From Anarhynchus alexandrinus (Eukaryota; Chordata; Aves; Charadriiformes; Charadriidae): a stretch of DNA of 64,000 nucleotides. A program made the position numbers and the translations under genes. The DNA lies in NCBI GenBank assembly GCA_008711295.1, contig VUYV01000074.1, positions 3,824,797 to 3,888,796 of the forward strand, read 5' to 3'. The notes under the pieces were generated by a model. The model saw nothing but the letters and a program-made list of their open reading frames with translations, did not search any database and was not told the DNA's origin. Positions 26,486 to 40,900 of this stretch are shown piece after piece (position 1 is the first letter of the stretch; the number at the start of each line of letters is the position of its first letter).

Positions 26486-27517
26486 ATCCAGATTGATCTG
26501 TCTCTTCTTGACAAGCAGCCAGTTTTGAGACCTATCTCGCCAGGCATACTAACACATCCACTTGCTGTTTTCTACCCTGAGCCACTGGGGAGACAGAGCT
26601 GTGTTACCTCTCGAGGGAAAGGGGGAAATCCCAACCATGTGAGCAGTTTAAAACTGACCAGGAACTAAGATGGATGGTAAGAGTCAGAAATGTTGTGTAG
26701 GAGCAGCTGGGACTGTTGTCCTTTCAGTGGTCCTATCTCCATTCTCACGTACACTTTTAAAGCAAAGTAAATGTCTAGACAAGAGCAGAATCACTGCACT
26801 GTAAATTTACACAATGGCAGATGAGATTAGAATCTTGGCTATACACTTTAAAGATAGCATAGCTACAGAAATGAGAAGTGTATTATTAACTTTTTACTAT
26901 GTAGAACTAGAGCAAAGTTATTTGAAGCATAAAAAATTCTGGCAAAGGGCTGCCATATTTAATAAATCACTGAATCAATTATTCACTGTGAAAATCAATT
27001 ACTTACTTCAAATGAGAATCTTATGAATAACCTCATGCCCTTTCATGCCATCTAAGAAAGTTATAGGGGAATTAGTCAGTAAAAAATGCCTCACTTATCT
27101 TTTATGTGCATTAAAAAGACCACACAAATAGAGTGAAATTCTGCCAACAGAATAGTCCAGAACCATTTTAATGAAGTCAGGGTATTGCTGTGGATTTACA
27201 CCGCAGTCAGAAGCAGAGTATGACACATTGGGGCACCACCTATGATCAGTTATGCGGGCACAATTCAGAAGCAATTCCATTCAGTCCATGCCATTTCACA
27301 AATGTGAAACCAGAATGCAACCAGCCAACCACACAACCTCCTCTACAACGTGACCTACATTAAGTAACTACTCAAAGGAATACAAAGTGTATCTTCACAG
27401 GTCAGGAAATATTGCCACGAGTCTCCCTGGAGACACTTTGAAGTGAATATTGCGTGGCCACGCAACAGCTCCCCCTGTTCCTGCTTTCAAAGGTTTGCTG
27501 ATACGTGACCATTTTCA

Positions 27518-27745
<228 letters not shown>

Positions 27746-29497
27746 TCAACCTGCGTGGCCGCTGCTGCTTTTTGCCCCCAGGCTAGCCCACCCCACTCCT
27801 GACTCTGACAAAAGATACTGAACTAGAATCAAAAGTCCTGCTTCCAGCTACAAGAAAGGTCTGCAGTCCTGGGGCCAATGTTGAAAGCAAATTTTAAAAG
27901 TGTAGTGAATTTGGCTGCCTCCCAGAAGCCTTAACACACCCATCAGTCCATCTGATCACTTTGCAATGCCAAGGGCTCATATGTGCACTAAAGCTAGTGC
28001 ATCTCAACAGCTTTCTGTGGGCCAGCTGAGCTGTGGGAACTGCACACGTACACGTCTTTGCCCATGGCAAACGCAACAACACAACTTAGTTTAGTTCACC
28101 CTGAAACAGATTTTAGCCTAGTCACACTGTCTTGCATTTGCCATATGCTGTAAGAGTATATAGACAGTGAGCACGGCCAGAAGGATGGTAATTAACTTGA
28201 CTGTGTGTCTGCCCCTGCGATCCCTGCTGTTAAAGGAATCAAGAGACTCAGGAAGAGATCCTGCTCCACTCCAGGACCAGAGCACTGCTCCTTATTCAGA
28301 AGCAGCACTAGATAGGACAGAAGAGGACAAGACCTTTCAATACTCAATTCTACTGCAGTCTTATTGATTAAAGTATTGCAACCACTTCCTCCCAATTAAT
28401 TAATTTATTGCTTTATTTCAAGTAAAGCATGTATCTCATTGAAAGACTTTTCCCAGGAGCATATACATTAATGTACAGTCAGGCTTTTGCTACATTTCTA
28501 ACAGAATGGGCTTAAAGATGTAGAGGACAGTCACTGTTGATAGACTGAACACTGAGGCACTAGCACAGCTTTGGTTCCACTAAGATTTGTAGGACAAGAG
28601 TATCCAGATGTTGCAGGACCCCTGCTGCTTCAGCTTATAAAGACCTAACTAGACCTTGTCCCAGGGAGCCCAGGATATGGAAAGAGGGACACAGGATTGG
28701 GAAGAAACATAGGCGCAGACACCATGGAAATACTTCACTCAAGGTCTCTTCCCACACAACTGCCCTGAAACAAGAATATTTTTTCCTGGTTCCCTAGTCA
28801 CGAGGTCAGACTTCCCCTTCCACATTCACAAAGCATTTGTGGCTTTTTAACACACTCACTTGTTTGCAAAAGCCTGCTTCAAACTTCAAGAGCTTTGGGG
28901 TGTTCAAATTAGCCCAAGGGAGGCCTGTTAATGGGCAGAGTGCAGAGGAAAGACTGAGTGACAGAGGGCACAGGGAAGCATTCCTGTTTTCCAGCTGACC
29001 GTTAAGGACATCATCCTCTAGCTGATTCATTTTATAGATCATTTACGAAGTTTTATGCCTGACACGACACATCACATTGGAGCAAGCACAGCCCAAAGAG
29101 GTCTTCCATAATGGTTGTAGGAGAAAGAGTACTCCTCACTGTGCCATCTCCCAGCCTCTCTTTCCCTGGGAGATGGACCGCTGCTGATTTAACATCAGCC
29201 CTGAAGGACGGAGCAGCTTTTGCTGAAATGGCCTATTCAAAATGGTATAGCTCTCCAGGCCAGGCTACTGTTAATCCTGTTATGACAGGAGGGAATTGAG
29301 ACCGGCTCAGCATCAATCCACTGCTCTGAGGAGACTGGTTAGATGTGCACATGCCAGGTAACACACAGATTTAACTCAACCACAAGATGTTCCCAAGGAT
29401 GTCCCTCATGAACTACTGCAGAGGGGAAGAGAAAGTGTGTTGGAATTCCTTTCCAAAGAAGAAAAATACATTTATAGCAAACATGGAGAGAAAGGAA

Positions 29498-29514
29498 GGG
29501 GGGGTGGGGAGGGG
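29498..29514 (+). repeat. G-rich tract, potential G-quadruplex
   Basis: G7-T-G4-A-G4 gives at least four runs of three G if the G7 is split, which meets the usual quadruplex pattern with one-base loops. It is on the non-template sense opposite to FGF12, so the pre-mRNA carries the C-rich complement. Confidence 0.8.
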
Positions 29515-30331
29515 AACAAAACAAAACCCAAAACTGTGGATTGATTCTTTCCTTGCAACCAGTGTGACTGCTCCAAAGTCGCAGAAGTTGCACAATTTCT
29601 AAGAGAAAAAGCAGAGCCCAAAGAGTGTGTGAAATGTAATAGGGACCTGGTTATGTTTGACCTGAACTCATGGTGGATTTGCTTAAAGGTCAGAGGTGGA
29701 TACCTTTTCAGAAGTAAAACCTGAAAAAAAAAGCACAGGAGATAGAAAGCCACTTTGCTCAAGATACCTAACAGGTGCCCTGGCTAAGCTGGTTTTAGGG
29801 CTGTCTCCAAAAAGGGATTAATGAATCCCATTTTCCCATGAAGGCTCTTTTCTCTCCCTTGATTAACAAGGAAGGCTGGATGACTCCCCTCAGTGAGACA
29901 CCTAAAAGGGAGGCACCTTGAGTCTGGTAAACAGAAACCTACCCCCAGCCCCTTTTCATGCCTTTAAGCACCATGCTCAGTAAAACATCAAAGTGTGTGC
30001 TGAAGTCTCACCAAAGCCAGCGTCTACATTTTTATGTGATTTTGTAGGAGGACATCAACAGATGTATATGGCAAATGAAATCCAGTCCGGGCATTGGTCC
30101 GTGAGCACCTGGAGTCAAGGACGGTGCTGCTCTGATACTGTCCCCAGATGAGATAAACACACCCCAGTATAACTACTCAGCATTGAAGAGCTGCATTATA
30201 GCGCAGGTCTACTGCTGAAAAGCTCACTAACCAAGGCAAGCTTATATTTCTGTCACTTTCTCATTACCATGAAGGTCTAAAACCCTCTGCAATTAACAAG
30301 TCTATTTATAAGCAATTCCCCTTCCCTAATT

Positions 30332-30347
30332 CCCCCCCCCCGCCCCC
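30332..30347 (+). repeat. C-rich run (C10-G-C5)
   Basis: Near-homopolymeric C run in intron 2. The FGF12 transcript would carry the G-rich complement here. Confidence 0.9.
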
Positions 30348-30972
30348 GAAAAATGGAGCATATTACTGCTAATAATGAAACCAAATGGGCATCATCATTC
30401 ATTCCCTACAGCCAATTTGTCTTGCATAGAAAACTTGTGACAGACCATCCAAAGCATTCATTAGGCAGTGAGGTGATAATACCCAGAATTAGTGGGTGAG
30501 AGGAGTTCCACTTGGAAGCACCCACATGTCTCCAAATGTCTCTTTCCACCTATGCATGCCAAGGGAGCACAGGAACATTCCTGTTGTGCTCTGTGTTGCG
30601 GGAGCGAGACTGCTGCCAGCTCCCAAGCTCCCCGACACCCCACTGCCATCCACAGCAGCAACACCCACAATCATGGCTTTTAGGCACGGCAGAGCATCTC
30701 CTGCAACATACTGCAGAGCAGGGGAGCCAGCAGGAGGCCATGCATCTGACACAGGTAACTGCCAGCCAAAGAAGTTTTAGGAAGTGAGGATCCTCCTCTA
30801 TTAAAAAAGTGGTTTGGGTCAATCAAAACTTTGTAAATTCTCAGAGCTGTTTCTGCACTCAAATCTAGAAACATCTTTGAAGAAGTTGAAGCCATTTGTT
30901 ACCATGCTTCCAAAAGAATATTTCATATTGTTTTGGAACATATTTCAAAGCTTAAAGGTTTATTGTAAAAAT

Positions 30973-30988
30973 GGGGGGGGGGGGGCGG
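30973..30988 (+). repeat. G13 run followed by CGG
   Basis: Thirteen G in a row, then CGG. Such runs are unstable and error-prone in sequencing, so length is approximate. Confidence 0.9.
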
Positions 30989-31694
30989 ACACACCCTCAA
31001 CCAACCTTGACAGCAAGAGGTCTCATTTCTTGTCAGGAAAAAAAAGATTCTGGTTAATGTGAATCATCAGATGGAGAAGAGGACTAGCTGTAGTACAGTA
31101 GGACTGGACAAAGGATGTGCTGATGCAAAAGAGAAATTTTAACAACTGCTTTTAAAACTCTCTCTACTGCAAATGGTACATTTTCTACGCCATCTGCAAC
31201 TGCATGGAATGGACGTGTTCTTCCACTTCATGGGCAGAAGAAAAAAAAATTAAGACATTGAATATTTCTGCCTATTTTCCTTCATTACATCTTACCATTT
31301 TCAACCATCAGTAGATTTACACCTGGTTATTAATGACACTACTCTTAGCATGCTCCAGTCCTAAACCTTTAGCCATGAGTACATTTTTCACTGTTATGTT
31401 ATGGCAGTTTATCAGCCACATAGCATGTTTTTAAAATCCAAACACATACTTAGCTATGGGTCTGGGCTAACTTATTTACAGAAACGGAAGCGTAAGGCAA
31501 GACATGCCATATATAAGATGTGGTCCATACAATCAGCTGACTTAACCAATAGTAAGTCAGAAGAACTAAACTAATTTATACCAGGTGACTTGTTCTGGAG
31601 CAAGACATTTGTTCTGCACATGAATAAGGAAGAACTAACAGAGGATGCAATAGGCAACAGCAGCCTCGGTGCACCATGAGATGGGGAGGTTTAA

Positions 31695-32085
31695 GATCCT
31701 GAGGGGAGCGAGGAAGGCTAAGATGATCAAAAGGCTGCAGTGTACCACATATTTGAAGAAACTGAGGGAACTGGGTTTGCTTAGCTCAAAGAAGGGAAAG
31801 CTAATGCTGTCAGAGACAGACTCTTCTCATAGGAACATTGTGAAAGGACAACAGGCACTAGGCAAAAGCCTCAGAAAAATTATGACTGGATATAAAGAAA
31901 ATTCTCTACAATGAGAATAGTGCAGCACTGGAACCAGACAGGTTATGAAGCTATGGAATAGTTCATTACTGGTGACATTTGAAACTAGACAAGGTTCTGT
32001 GCAGCTGAAGATAACCCAGCTCCACGTAGGATGTTGGACTGGAGACTTCCAGAGGTTTCCCCAATCTTAATCTTTTTGTGTTTCT
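31695..32085 (+). mobile_element. CR1 LINE, decayed ORF2 C-terminus and 3' UTR
   Basis: The sequence follows the CR1 3' region in order. It starts with a diverged 'CTGAGGGAACTGGGTTTGCT TAGC' segment (31760-31783), then a counterpart of the block encoding the last part of ORF2 (31800-31960). It ends with 'GGATGTTGGACTGGAGACTTCC' -like sequence at 32029-32050, corresponding to the CR1 'GGTTGGACTAGATGACCT' block. Frames are broken by many substitutions and indels. It is antisense to FGF12 and old compared with the 19.2-kb copy. Confidence 0.8.
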
Positions 32086-32602
32086 GGATGGAAAGGCCCA
32101 AACAATATCCTAGATGTGCTGGGCTGTTTCCACCTGGTCAGTACAGTTGACCTGTCTTTTATGTACTATCCATTTGCTGAGGCTTTTCAGACATTCAGCA
32201 GGATTATGCTAGCAAAGAAGTCCAATTGCTCTCACAAAGAAGGGGCATTACCCTGCTCAGCCCAGGAAAAAGCAATTATGATGCAAGCACTGACAGCAAC
32301 AGCAAGCCCTGAAAGACCATTTGAGATCACTGAAGTTGGAAGGAAAAGATACTGCCCCAAATACAGATTCATGTACAACATAACTAAGAACACAAACAAG
32401 GGCCTTGTACACCATGAAACTGCACTCCAATTAAAAGAAAATTCTTCATATATCCCAATGCAAGTAGGCAGAGAATCTGTCTTCTTGCTTACATTAAGAT
32501 GGCGAGCCTTTAGCTACATGGTATAAGGAACAGATGTCCCAAGCCCTGTTTCGCGGGAAGCTGGCTGGATGCCCATTCAAATGCCACTAGAACTTGGCTT
32601 CT

Positions 32603-32646
32603 GGGTTTTGGGTTTTTTTTGGTTTTTTTTTCCCCCCTTTTTCTTT
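32603..32646 (+). repeat. G/T then T8-GG-T9-C6-T5 tract
   Basis: Low-complexity pyrimidine-rich tract about 0.5 kb right of the 31.7-32.1 kb CR1. It is not a recognised element. Confidence 0.85.
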
Positions 32647-32674
32647 AAGTGAGAGGAGGTGGAAAATAAATGCC

Positions 32675-32920
32675 ATCAGCCTCTCAAGAACACACATAAA
32701 ATGGGCACCAGCTAATTAATTTAAAAATGGCTTAAATATTAGCAGTTCCTCTTATATAAATAACTGGACTTTTATTAGAACTTTTAATTGCATCAGACAC
32801 ATCTGAGGGACATGTCGTGTCTCATTTTAAACGTTTATTTTGCCAGAGTAAACCAACCTAATGTATTCCATGAAAATTAAGCTTCCTTTCATAATGCTAA
32901 TTTGAATAATCAGTGTGTGG
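32675..32920. other. Candidate conserved non-coding block
   Basis: This AT-rich unique-looking block has CTAATTAATTTAAAAATGG, CTTTTAATTGCATCAGACAC, ACGTTTATTTTGCCAGAG and ATAATGCTAATTTGAATAAT. Multiple TAAT cores without tandem repetition make it look like an intronic enhancer. It lies about 2.9 kb downstream of exon 2 in gene orientation. Conservation is untested. Confidence 0.25.
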
Positions 32921-33599
32921 CTACAGAACACAGAGCAATGTATGAAAGATGGTGTTCACTGCATATTTAACTGTGCTAAGATGGCTTCTGCATGGAGAAT
33001 AGATGGTCATCCAGGGTGGGAAGGATCCCACTGTGGCCATCAAGATTGCCCTTCTCTGCCAGTGAATGTGAGTCAACCAACCCCTCTCCAGGGACAGGGA
33101 AATATTATTTATCTCGTCTTTGAGGAGTTTTGCCCTTGCACAGAAATGCTGCACAGACCTCTGACTGGCTGCTCAGGAATCTTCTGGAGAAGTATTTTTA
33201 AAACACAAAACATCACTGAAGTAAATCTGTGAACTGTTCACTTAGACAAGTGAGTTTTGACTTTTTTTCTGGTCAAAAATTGAGATGTTTGGAGGAATGG
33301 AAAAGGAAAAAAGAGTCAGTATGCTTTATTTTGGCATTTCCAAAGTGAAAAATGTGATTTTGTTTTGAAGCTGTAACTGGAAGTTTCATATAATATAAAA
33401 GGTTGACTCAAACTGAAGATTTATAAAGGAGAGTATGTAGTAAAAAGTTAAACAAAACTAAATAAAGCACATTCTTCACTTCACTTTCAGGAGCCAAATA
33501 TTATCAGGTTTGATTTTTCCTTCTTTTGATATACCCCAAGATCAGGAGATGGGGAATTCTTTGGTTTCAACCTATTCTCAAAAACTTCTATAAACTTTC

Positions 33600-33665
33600 C
33601 AACATAGCCCATGACTTTGAGCAAGTGGCTTGGCACCCTTCAGCTACATGCCTCCTGTCCCACCA
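33600..33665 (+). mobile_element. Possible MIR-type SINE core
   Basis: CCATGACTTTGAGCAAGTGG followed by CTTGGCACCCTTCAGCTACA resembles the MIR core 'TGTGACCTTGGGCAAGTCACTTGGCACCTCTCAG...'. The match is confined to about 60 bp and could be chance. Confidence 0.3.
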
Positions 33666-35828
33666 AGCTGCCAAGGCACGGTTGCCATCTCACCAGATAA
33701 ATTTACTCTCTAGAAGTGCCCTTCAGCCCATCTATTTCCAGTTAAGACGACTGGGTGGAAGTGGCTCACAAGTACTCAGCACCTTACCAAACTAACCTCT
33801 AACATTCCTAATGGGATACATAAACAAGAGCTGTTTGGGTGCTTGGGGCCCAACCTCAGCGATGGGGACTCAGGAGGTTCCCCTGCACCCACCAAGGCAC
33901 AACCAGAGGTGGCTTCCCTCCTCTCCCCTGCCAGCTTGAAATATTGCAGAACTGGTCTTACATTTTATTCTCCTCTGCTGTTTACCTAAATTCATCTCTG
34001 CTTCCATTTAAGCCCATTACTTTGTTGTTCTGTCCTCACTGATAGATGATGGTAATGAATCCCTGTCATCTCTAGCAGCTCTTCCCATGTCGTTGACAAA
34101 TAGGCCTCCAATGGGATTTTCTGCAGATTGAGAACACCCTGTCTTCTTTCTTTAAGAAAAAGCAGCTAATACAACCCAACACTGGGTCATTACTCACCCA
34201 CTAAAGCCCACTGAACTCATTGCATGTGTTGGTGTCTGCCTGAGAAAACCACAAGGCCAGACTCTTCTTGTAGGAAGAGACCTGCTCAGTCTCTCACTGA
34301 GTAGAAGTGCGTGTGTGGAGGTCCACAGATTCTCCTGCTCCAGTGTAAATTAGAAGCTGCGTCATTGCAATTTGTGGTATTTCATTTGTTCAACACCAGC
34401 GTATGAAAAAGCAGACTAAAACCTGACACTTGCATCTGCTACAGGCCAAGTTTCTGGTGAATGCAGCTTCTTGGTCATTTCACAAGGGCTTTGCCAGCCT
34501 CCTGCAATGTTAGTTGCCATCTTCTCAAAGCTCCTCTCTCATGTGCTACTCCACACATGGATCCCAGCTCTGAGCTGGCTGCAGCAGAGCAGCCCCACCA
34601 CACACAACGCTCCCCTCACAGCACCCTGCCAGCTTCTTGGGGATGGGGCAAGCACCATGGATGTGGGGCTGCAGCTACCTTGCACCCTTGTCCAAGCACC
34701 TCTTCACAGGAAAACATCCATGCCCTGCTACCTGCGCTGCACCACTGCAGACACATCTCACCTGCAGCCTAGGCCCTGCCTTCCTGAAGGAATGAGGCCT
34801 TCAATACAGCTAGGACCTTCTTTGAGATTTATCCCCAAATTAAGTAGGTTCCACCTTTCACAAAGTTTGCCTCCCTCAATCCTACTGCACAGATCAACTT
34901 CTGTTGACCTCTAGTAATGACTGGGAAGACACTTTCCATGCTGGACAAGCTAGATATGATGTCCCTTCCACAGTGGCACAAGTAGCTGCAAACCAATATA
35001 GGACGACCCAAATCAAGGCTGGAGTCCTAGTCAGTTGATGCAGCTTGTGGCACTGAGGATCTGCGTTCATTACTGCCTTCTCAGAAGCATCAATCTGAGG
35101 CCTATGAAATGAAAAGATGCTGTAGAAAATATGCTGCACCTTTTTTAACCTTTTGAGGAGCTTTGGTATTGACAAAACTACTACTTTGCAAAAGAAATAT
35201 TAGATACTGCTTTGCATTTTTCTAAACCAATATGGCTACTGCACATGAGCATCATTTTTAAACCTACCTGGCTCCACTGTGCTTCGTTGTCCTTTGTTGG
35301 ACACCATGAACCCAACCCCTTTGAACAGGGTTTTGGAAGATGACCCCCTTTGGAAAGGTCATTTGATACCCTCAGCCTCACTACTAGATACACTAGCCTC
35401 AAAGCACTACACTTTAGTGAACAGCTGGTTTTCTCCACCCTGGAAGCTTCTGATGCTTGCTGAATTTTTGCAGGATAAAATAGTGAAAATAATTTTCTCT
35501 TCTCCTTGGAGAGAGAATTCCCCGTATCCTTTACTCACGTGACATGTGTATAAAAATAATCTCCTTTCTCTTCTGGCAGCAATTCAAATCATGGGTTTTA
35601 TTCTCCACCCCACCCAGATGGCAGTTACAGAATCGGGGCAGGAGGGAAGAATATAGGAGAGGAAACATACGAAATTATACAGGCAAGATTTAAAGGGAAA
35701 GGACAGATAGAAAAAATGTGCAGAAAACAGCTGGCTTCTTCCTAATTTGATCTTTTCAAAAATAAAGCTGCACAAGTGAGACCCACTAGGTGATGTATTT
35801 GATTGCAATCGGATTGCAAAACAGGCTA

Positions 35829-36146
<318 letters not shown>

Positions 36147-37799
36147 TCAGATGAGCGAGTAAAACGCAATGCATAGTTGGTGCAGCAGAAAGTAACAGAT
36201 TTATGGAACATCGCTTCACTGAAAGTTACCTACCAAATGAAAGTCTTTAGACAGCTTATGTATGCCACTCGTTCAGAAGAATATTTGGTAGCTGTGTTGC
36301 AAAGAATTTGCTTATTGTTTCTCATTCTGCCTGTGAAGCCAACTACCTTGCTTTCTGTATGGTTGATTCACTGTCGTGCAGTTCCAGTTTTATGCCAATG
36401 AAAAACTATTTAAATCACTGGTATTATAGCGGTGTAAAACCCAAGTAACCAAGTGCTGAATCAGGCTGCATGAGTCCAACTGTGTGGGACTCGGGGAGCA
36501 AAATCCTGAAAAGAACAGATGCAAGACACCTCCAAAAATGACCTCTGAAGCATTTACAGGCACCTTAAAACGCCTCTGTTTTAAAATCCCGCATGTTCCT
36601 CCCTCCCAAAACACGCGCCACACACTCTCGTAGATGAGAATCACTCTTTGCCTCTTGCAGGGTCCTTTCCCAGCCCCTGCACATCATGAGCCAGCCACAG
36701 ACTGGCTCAGGGCTTCCCTATTGCCTCTACAACATTTTATACCTGTGCCGAAGAGGAAAAGGAAACCACTATAAAAGCAGAAACAACTTGAACTTCACAT
36801 GACAGAGGTCTGAAGCATTACCACCTGTCTCCCTGCCCTCCAACTGATCAAACTCAAATTAAGTGGTCAAAAATAAATTCAATTTTAATCATGCAAGTCT
36901 TAATTTGTCACAGGCATTACTTCTGGAAAGCAAGCTACACAGGAACAGACAGTAGCCGGATGGCAGAGATCTTTGTGTGACAGGAGTTGGTAGTTTGATG
37001 TGACCACCCACCAAAAGTAAATAAATAAGACCTAGTTATTGCTGGCTCAATAGACAGGAAAAAATCCAGCGTAGCATACCAAAATCTCGTCAGCCTCCCG
37101 CCTTTCATGCCTCTAGTGAGGCTGTTTAATAAGCCATAGTCATTATATAACTCCGGTCACGTTGTGTGCTAAGTGTTTCCATTAGGAGCCTCCGTCTCTA
37201 ACGATTTTGCACCGTGCTGTACAACTTCCATGCGAGGACGGCACTCGCAAGCTGCGCTGCTACACAGGCAAAGCCCCCTGCAGCGAGCAGGGCCCTTGGA
37301 TGCAGACAGGCTGCAGGTGCAAAGGATCACAGCTTCAGCAGCCCCTCCGCCAGCCAGGGGAGAGGCAGGTACTATTTCATGGCTACACAAGCCACTGAAC
37401 AAATCACTATCAGCAGGTTTCTATGCTGCCTTAAAAAAAAAAGTGATTTCATAGCAAGGAGAGCATTGCAGACCGCAGGCAGGCTTTCTCCCAGCAAGAC
37501 TCAACTCTGGGACAGTAAATAAGTACAACTGTATTGGGCATCTACTACAAGCTAACGTCAGTCAAGCCAATTTATGTCAAATAGAGACTTAGACTGAGCT
37601 AAGGGTTTTGCTTTCTTCTTACCAAAATGAATTATCTATTTTGTTGAGTGCAGAACCTTGATTTAACTTGCTTTTCTAACAAGCACATCAAAGCCAGAGG
37701 AAATGAAAAGCTGTATTCTCAGGCACAGATGACTGCACCACCCTCCTCGAGCCTGTCCCCTTCCTCCCTTTTATCTAATATCGCAATAGTAAAAGCACT

Positions 37800-37925
37800 A
37801 ATAGAATCATAGAATCGTTTACATTGGAAAAAACCCTATCAAGTCCAACTGTCAATCTAACACTGGTTACACCACTAAACCATGTCCCTCTCTGATATGA
37901 GAGACCTACGTTTGAATCCCTGAAT
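37800..37925 (-). mobile_element. CR1 LINE, 3' end fragment (older subfamily)
   Basis: The plus strand begins ATAGAATCATAGAATCG and continues with AAGTCCAACTGTCAATCTAACACTGG-type sequence followed by CACTAAACCATGTCCCT. This matches the complement of an avian CR1 3' end of the ACCACTAAACCATGTCCC subfamily. Two terminal octamers are visible on the minus strand. It is 5'-truncated and more diverged than the copy at 19.2 kb. It sits in FGF12 intron 1, in gene sense, about 1.85 kb upstream of exon 2. Confidence 0.9.
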
Positions 37926-40900
37926 GAGTCTTAGCCTCATTTTTACTCTCTGGTTAAATTTTAATGTTTAAGTACTTTTCACAAGATGGAAAAGCTTCCA
38001 ACAGGAGAGATTTAGCAGATGCTCCTCCAGCCTGAGGCTTTCTGTGTGCTGGGGAAGGGGGGAGATCTTGTCTTAAAGCCCCGCAAGGATACGAGGAACG
38101 GAGATATAAAACAACCCTGACTTTTTCCCCTTTCTTGGGGAGATGATTTAGCTACAGGATAGAAGGTCCTTTCCTTCGTCGGGGTACAAACCCTAATTCA
38201 ATCATACAAATTTTGGAACAACATGAAAACCTCTCCCACATTTACCAAACAGCTTACCAAGTAAAATATAGAGCAAATCTGCTCATCATTAGGAGCTTCA
38301 CGTAATTTTTAAAGTTTATCAGAACAGCACCCAAGATCCCCTGAGGCCCCCCACATCTTTGCTGTAGATGCAAAAACACGGTTGCACCAGAAGGCTGTGT
38401 CACCATAGTAAAACACAGGGTAAAGCCCCAGGGTCCCTTTTCGTTACTGATCTGACACAGACACACAGTCAGGTCTGATTCAAGCTTTCACAACTGCCCT
38501 CTTCATAATCCCAGGCTTTTCTGAGTCAATGCCTGCCTAGGGACAGGTCAGAGGAGAAATCTCATCTTACACATGCTTTGGTTTTTTTCCTGACCTGACC
38601 TGGTTTTGCTGAAGTTTGAGGCTTATGCCCAAACTCAAAGGGACTGAAGCAGAGAGCTCTCAGCCATACACAAAACCACCACATTCCTCCTGGCCCTAAC
38701 ACAGCCTGACAGCAGCAGTGTTCCTGTCTCCCCTGGCTGCACAGATCCTCTTCTGCAGGAGCATCCCTGCTCTCCAGTCTCATTTAGGATGCCCTGCAGC
38801 ACCAGCGAACAAATGCCTTTTCCAGACACCAAAGGGTCACAAAGCACTTTGGAGACATACAGATCTCTCCTTCCCCGGTTTCTGCATTTCCTTGGATCTC
38901 TTTCTACAGGAGAGATGTACTGGTGAGCAGCTGCACCTTCGGGTGCCTACCTGAACTAAATACAAAAGCAGCATAGGGACAGGCACAGCCAGCACCAAAT
39001 TCTGTCCTCTAACACAGAGCACAGCCCAGAAGGGTTAAGGAGTCTTCTGGGCAATAGGTGATTTGCCTTACCTAGCACAGCCATCTCTACACCTGAATTG
39101 GGCTCCCTTTGCATCCCAAAAATCAACCAGCAAGCCAGGCCAGGCCCATAGGGTCCCAAAACTACCTGTATCTCTCCACTGATTGCAGAGGGACCTGCTT
39201 GAACACAGCTACGCTGGTGACAACAGCCGGCAGCGTAGCTACTGCCTACCAGGGAACCTCCTGTCTCATGTCTGGGCATAAAGTGGGATATTGGGATTTG
39301 TCATTTGTACAGCAAGCAGTGTGGCTGGGAGGCCTACAGACAAAATTTTAGCTATAGGCAGCTTTTAACAAGGAACAAAGATTTACCCATCTTTCTCCCC
39401 AAAGCTCACTACAGAGTTATTACCTGAAGAGGGAACTGCATAATCACAGGACAGGATTTTTCCCACTAGCCCAGAGGCAAAACTCTGCACATGACTTAAG
39501 ATACACCCTACTTCTGTCATGTAATATATTTTAACATCCCTTTTTTTCCATCTGTAGAGCAACTTTATCACAGTCTTCCAGCATTGCTATCCCCTTATAC
39601 TGCAGCAATCACGCTGAAAACCACAGTTCGCAGAACAAAATCTCAAAACCAGCAGGTCTCCCTGTCAATTAAGGATGGTGGGACACCCTGATAAGTTAGA
39701 ACAGAGGGCAGAAAGACAATGAAATAGACTGAGAACTTTTCACAGTTTTGCAATAAAAAAAAGAACAACCCTTCCCAGTAGGCAATATTCCCAGTGCTTA
39801 TTGGAGCACTAGGGAGAAAAAATTAAAATAAAAGCCCTCAACCTTGATACTTTTATTTGTCTAAAGTTCCCTCAATGATACTGCTCCAGGCTATAATCAA
39901 TAAGAGAAAGAAGCAAACCATAAAGAAAAAAAAAATGCAGCACAGATAAGCACAAACCCTGCCACGAGCATTTTCTTTCTATAATTCACAGAATTTACCA
40001 GGTATCAAACTCAAACCTACTCCCTAACCTCATCCTTGTGTAGCAAGGAGAACTCAGATCCTCTTGCTTTTAAAGGAGCAATACTGCATAATGCATTTGG
40101 GATAAACCTATTCCTCCCACTCAGGCTCCTCCGTGCACTCTTCTATTTTGCTGTAGGAGCAGCTTTCCCTGCAGAAACGGAACTGAACTAATGTGGACAA
40201 GACTTCAGCACCAACTTAGCATCTCCCTAAACACAAAGTCAAGTACTTCAAAATGGATTTAAGAAAGAAGTTATGACTGCCTTGATCCCAAAGTACCAAC
40301 TAAACACAAGAGATTTCCACACAGCATATATTCCCAGTGCAGACCTCATGCTATTAGGATTCCCACGCGATATGCAAAGGGATATTTTTACCCTTATTTT
40401 ATAAGCAATACTGTTATGCTTTAGGATGCTTACTTCAAAGATCCTGTTCTGGTTGCTTGTGCACAGCTCTTCAGGGCTGGGGCACACTGGAAAAGGCTCA
40501 GCAGACCCTTGCCTTGTGCTGATGCAGTGAGCTCAAATCCTTCACACGTAGCACTCCCAGAAGATGCAGGAGAAGATCACAGTCACAGTGCTGAACAGAC
40601 CGGTAAGAGTAGCAGGGAGCAAGAGCTAAGCCATGGCTCTGCTCCTGGCCTGCAACATCTGCCAGGCTGACGTTGGTTTTCCCTACAGCAAAGACACAGT
40701 CCGCAGCTGATGACCCTTCTTAGAGCAGTCATCCAGTGACCAACTCACTGCACATCCCCTGAAGGGCATCCTGCTTGCTCCCCTTTACCACAGACCAAAC
40801 TTAGCACCTCTGCCTGCCCTGCTTTTAACTTTCTGAGCCCTTTGACACAGCTGAGACTCAGTCATGATCTGATTGCTAATCTCCTTGTCTCTACTTAAAT

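Noticed and set aside
34471..34914. 147-codon plus-strand frame
   Set aside because: Low-complexity Ser/Pro/Leu/His composition from GC-rich intron, with an overlapping alternative frame of similar length and no recognised family.
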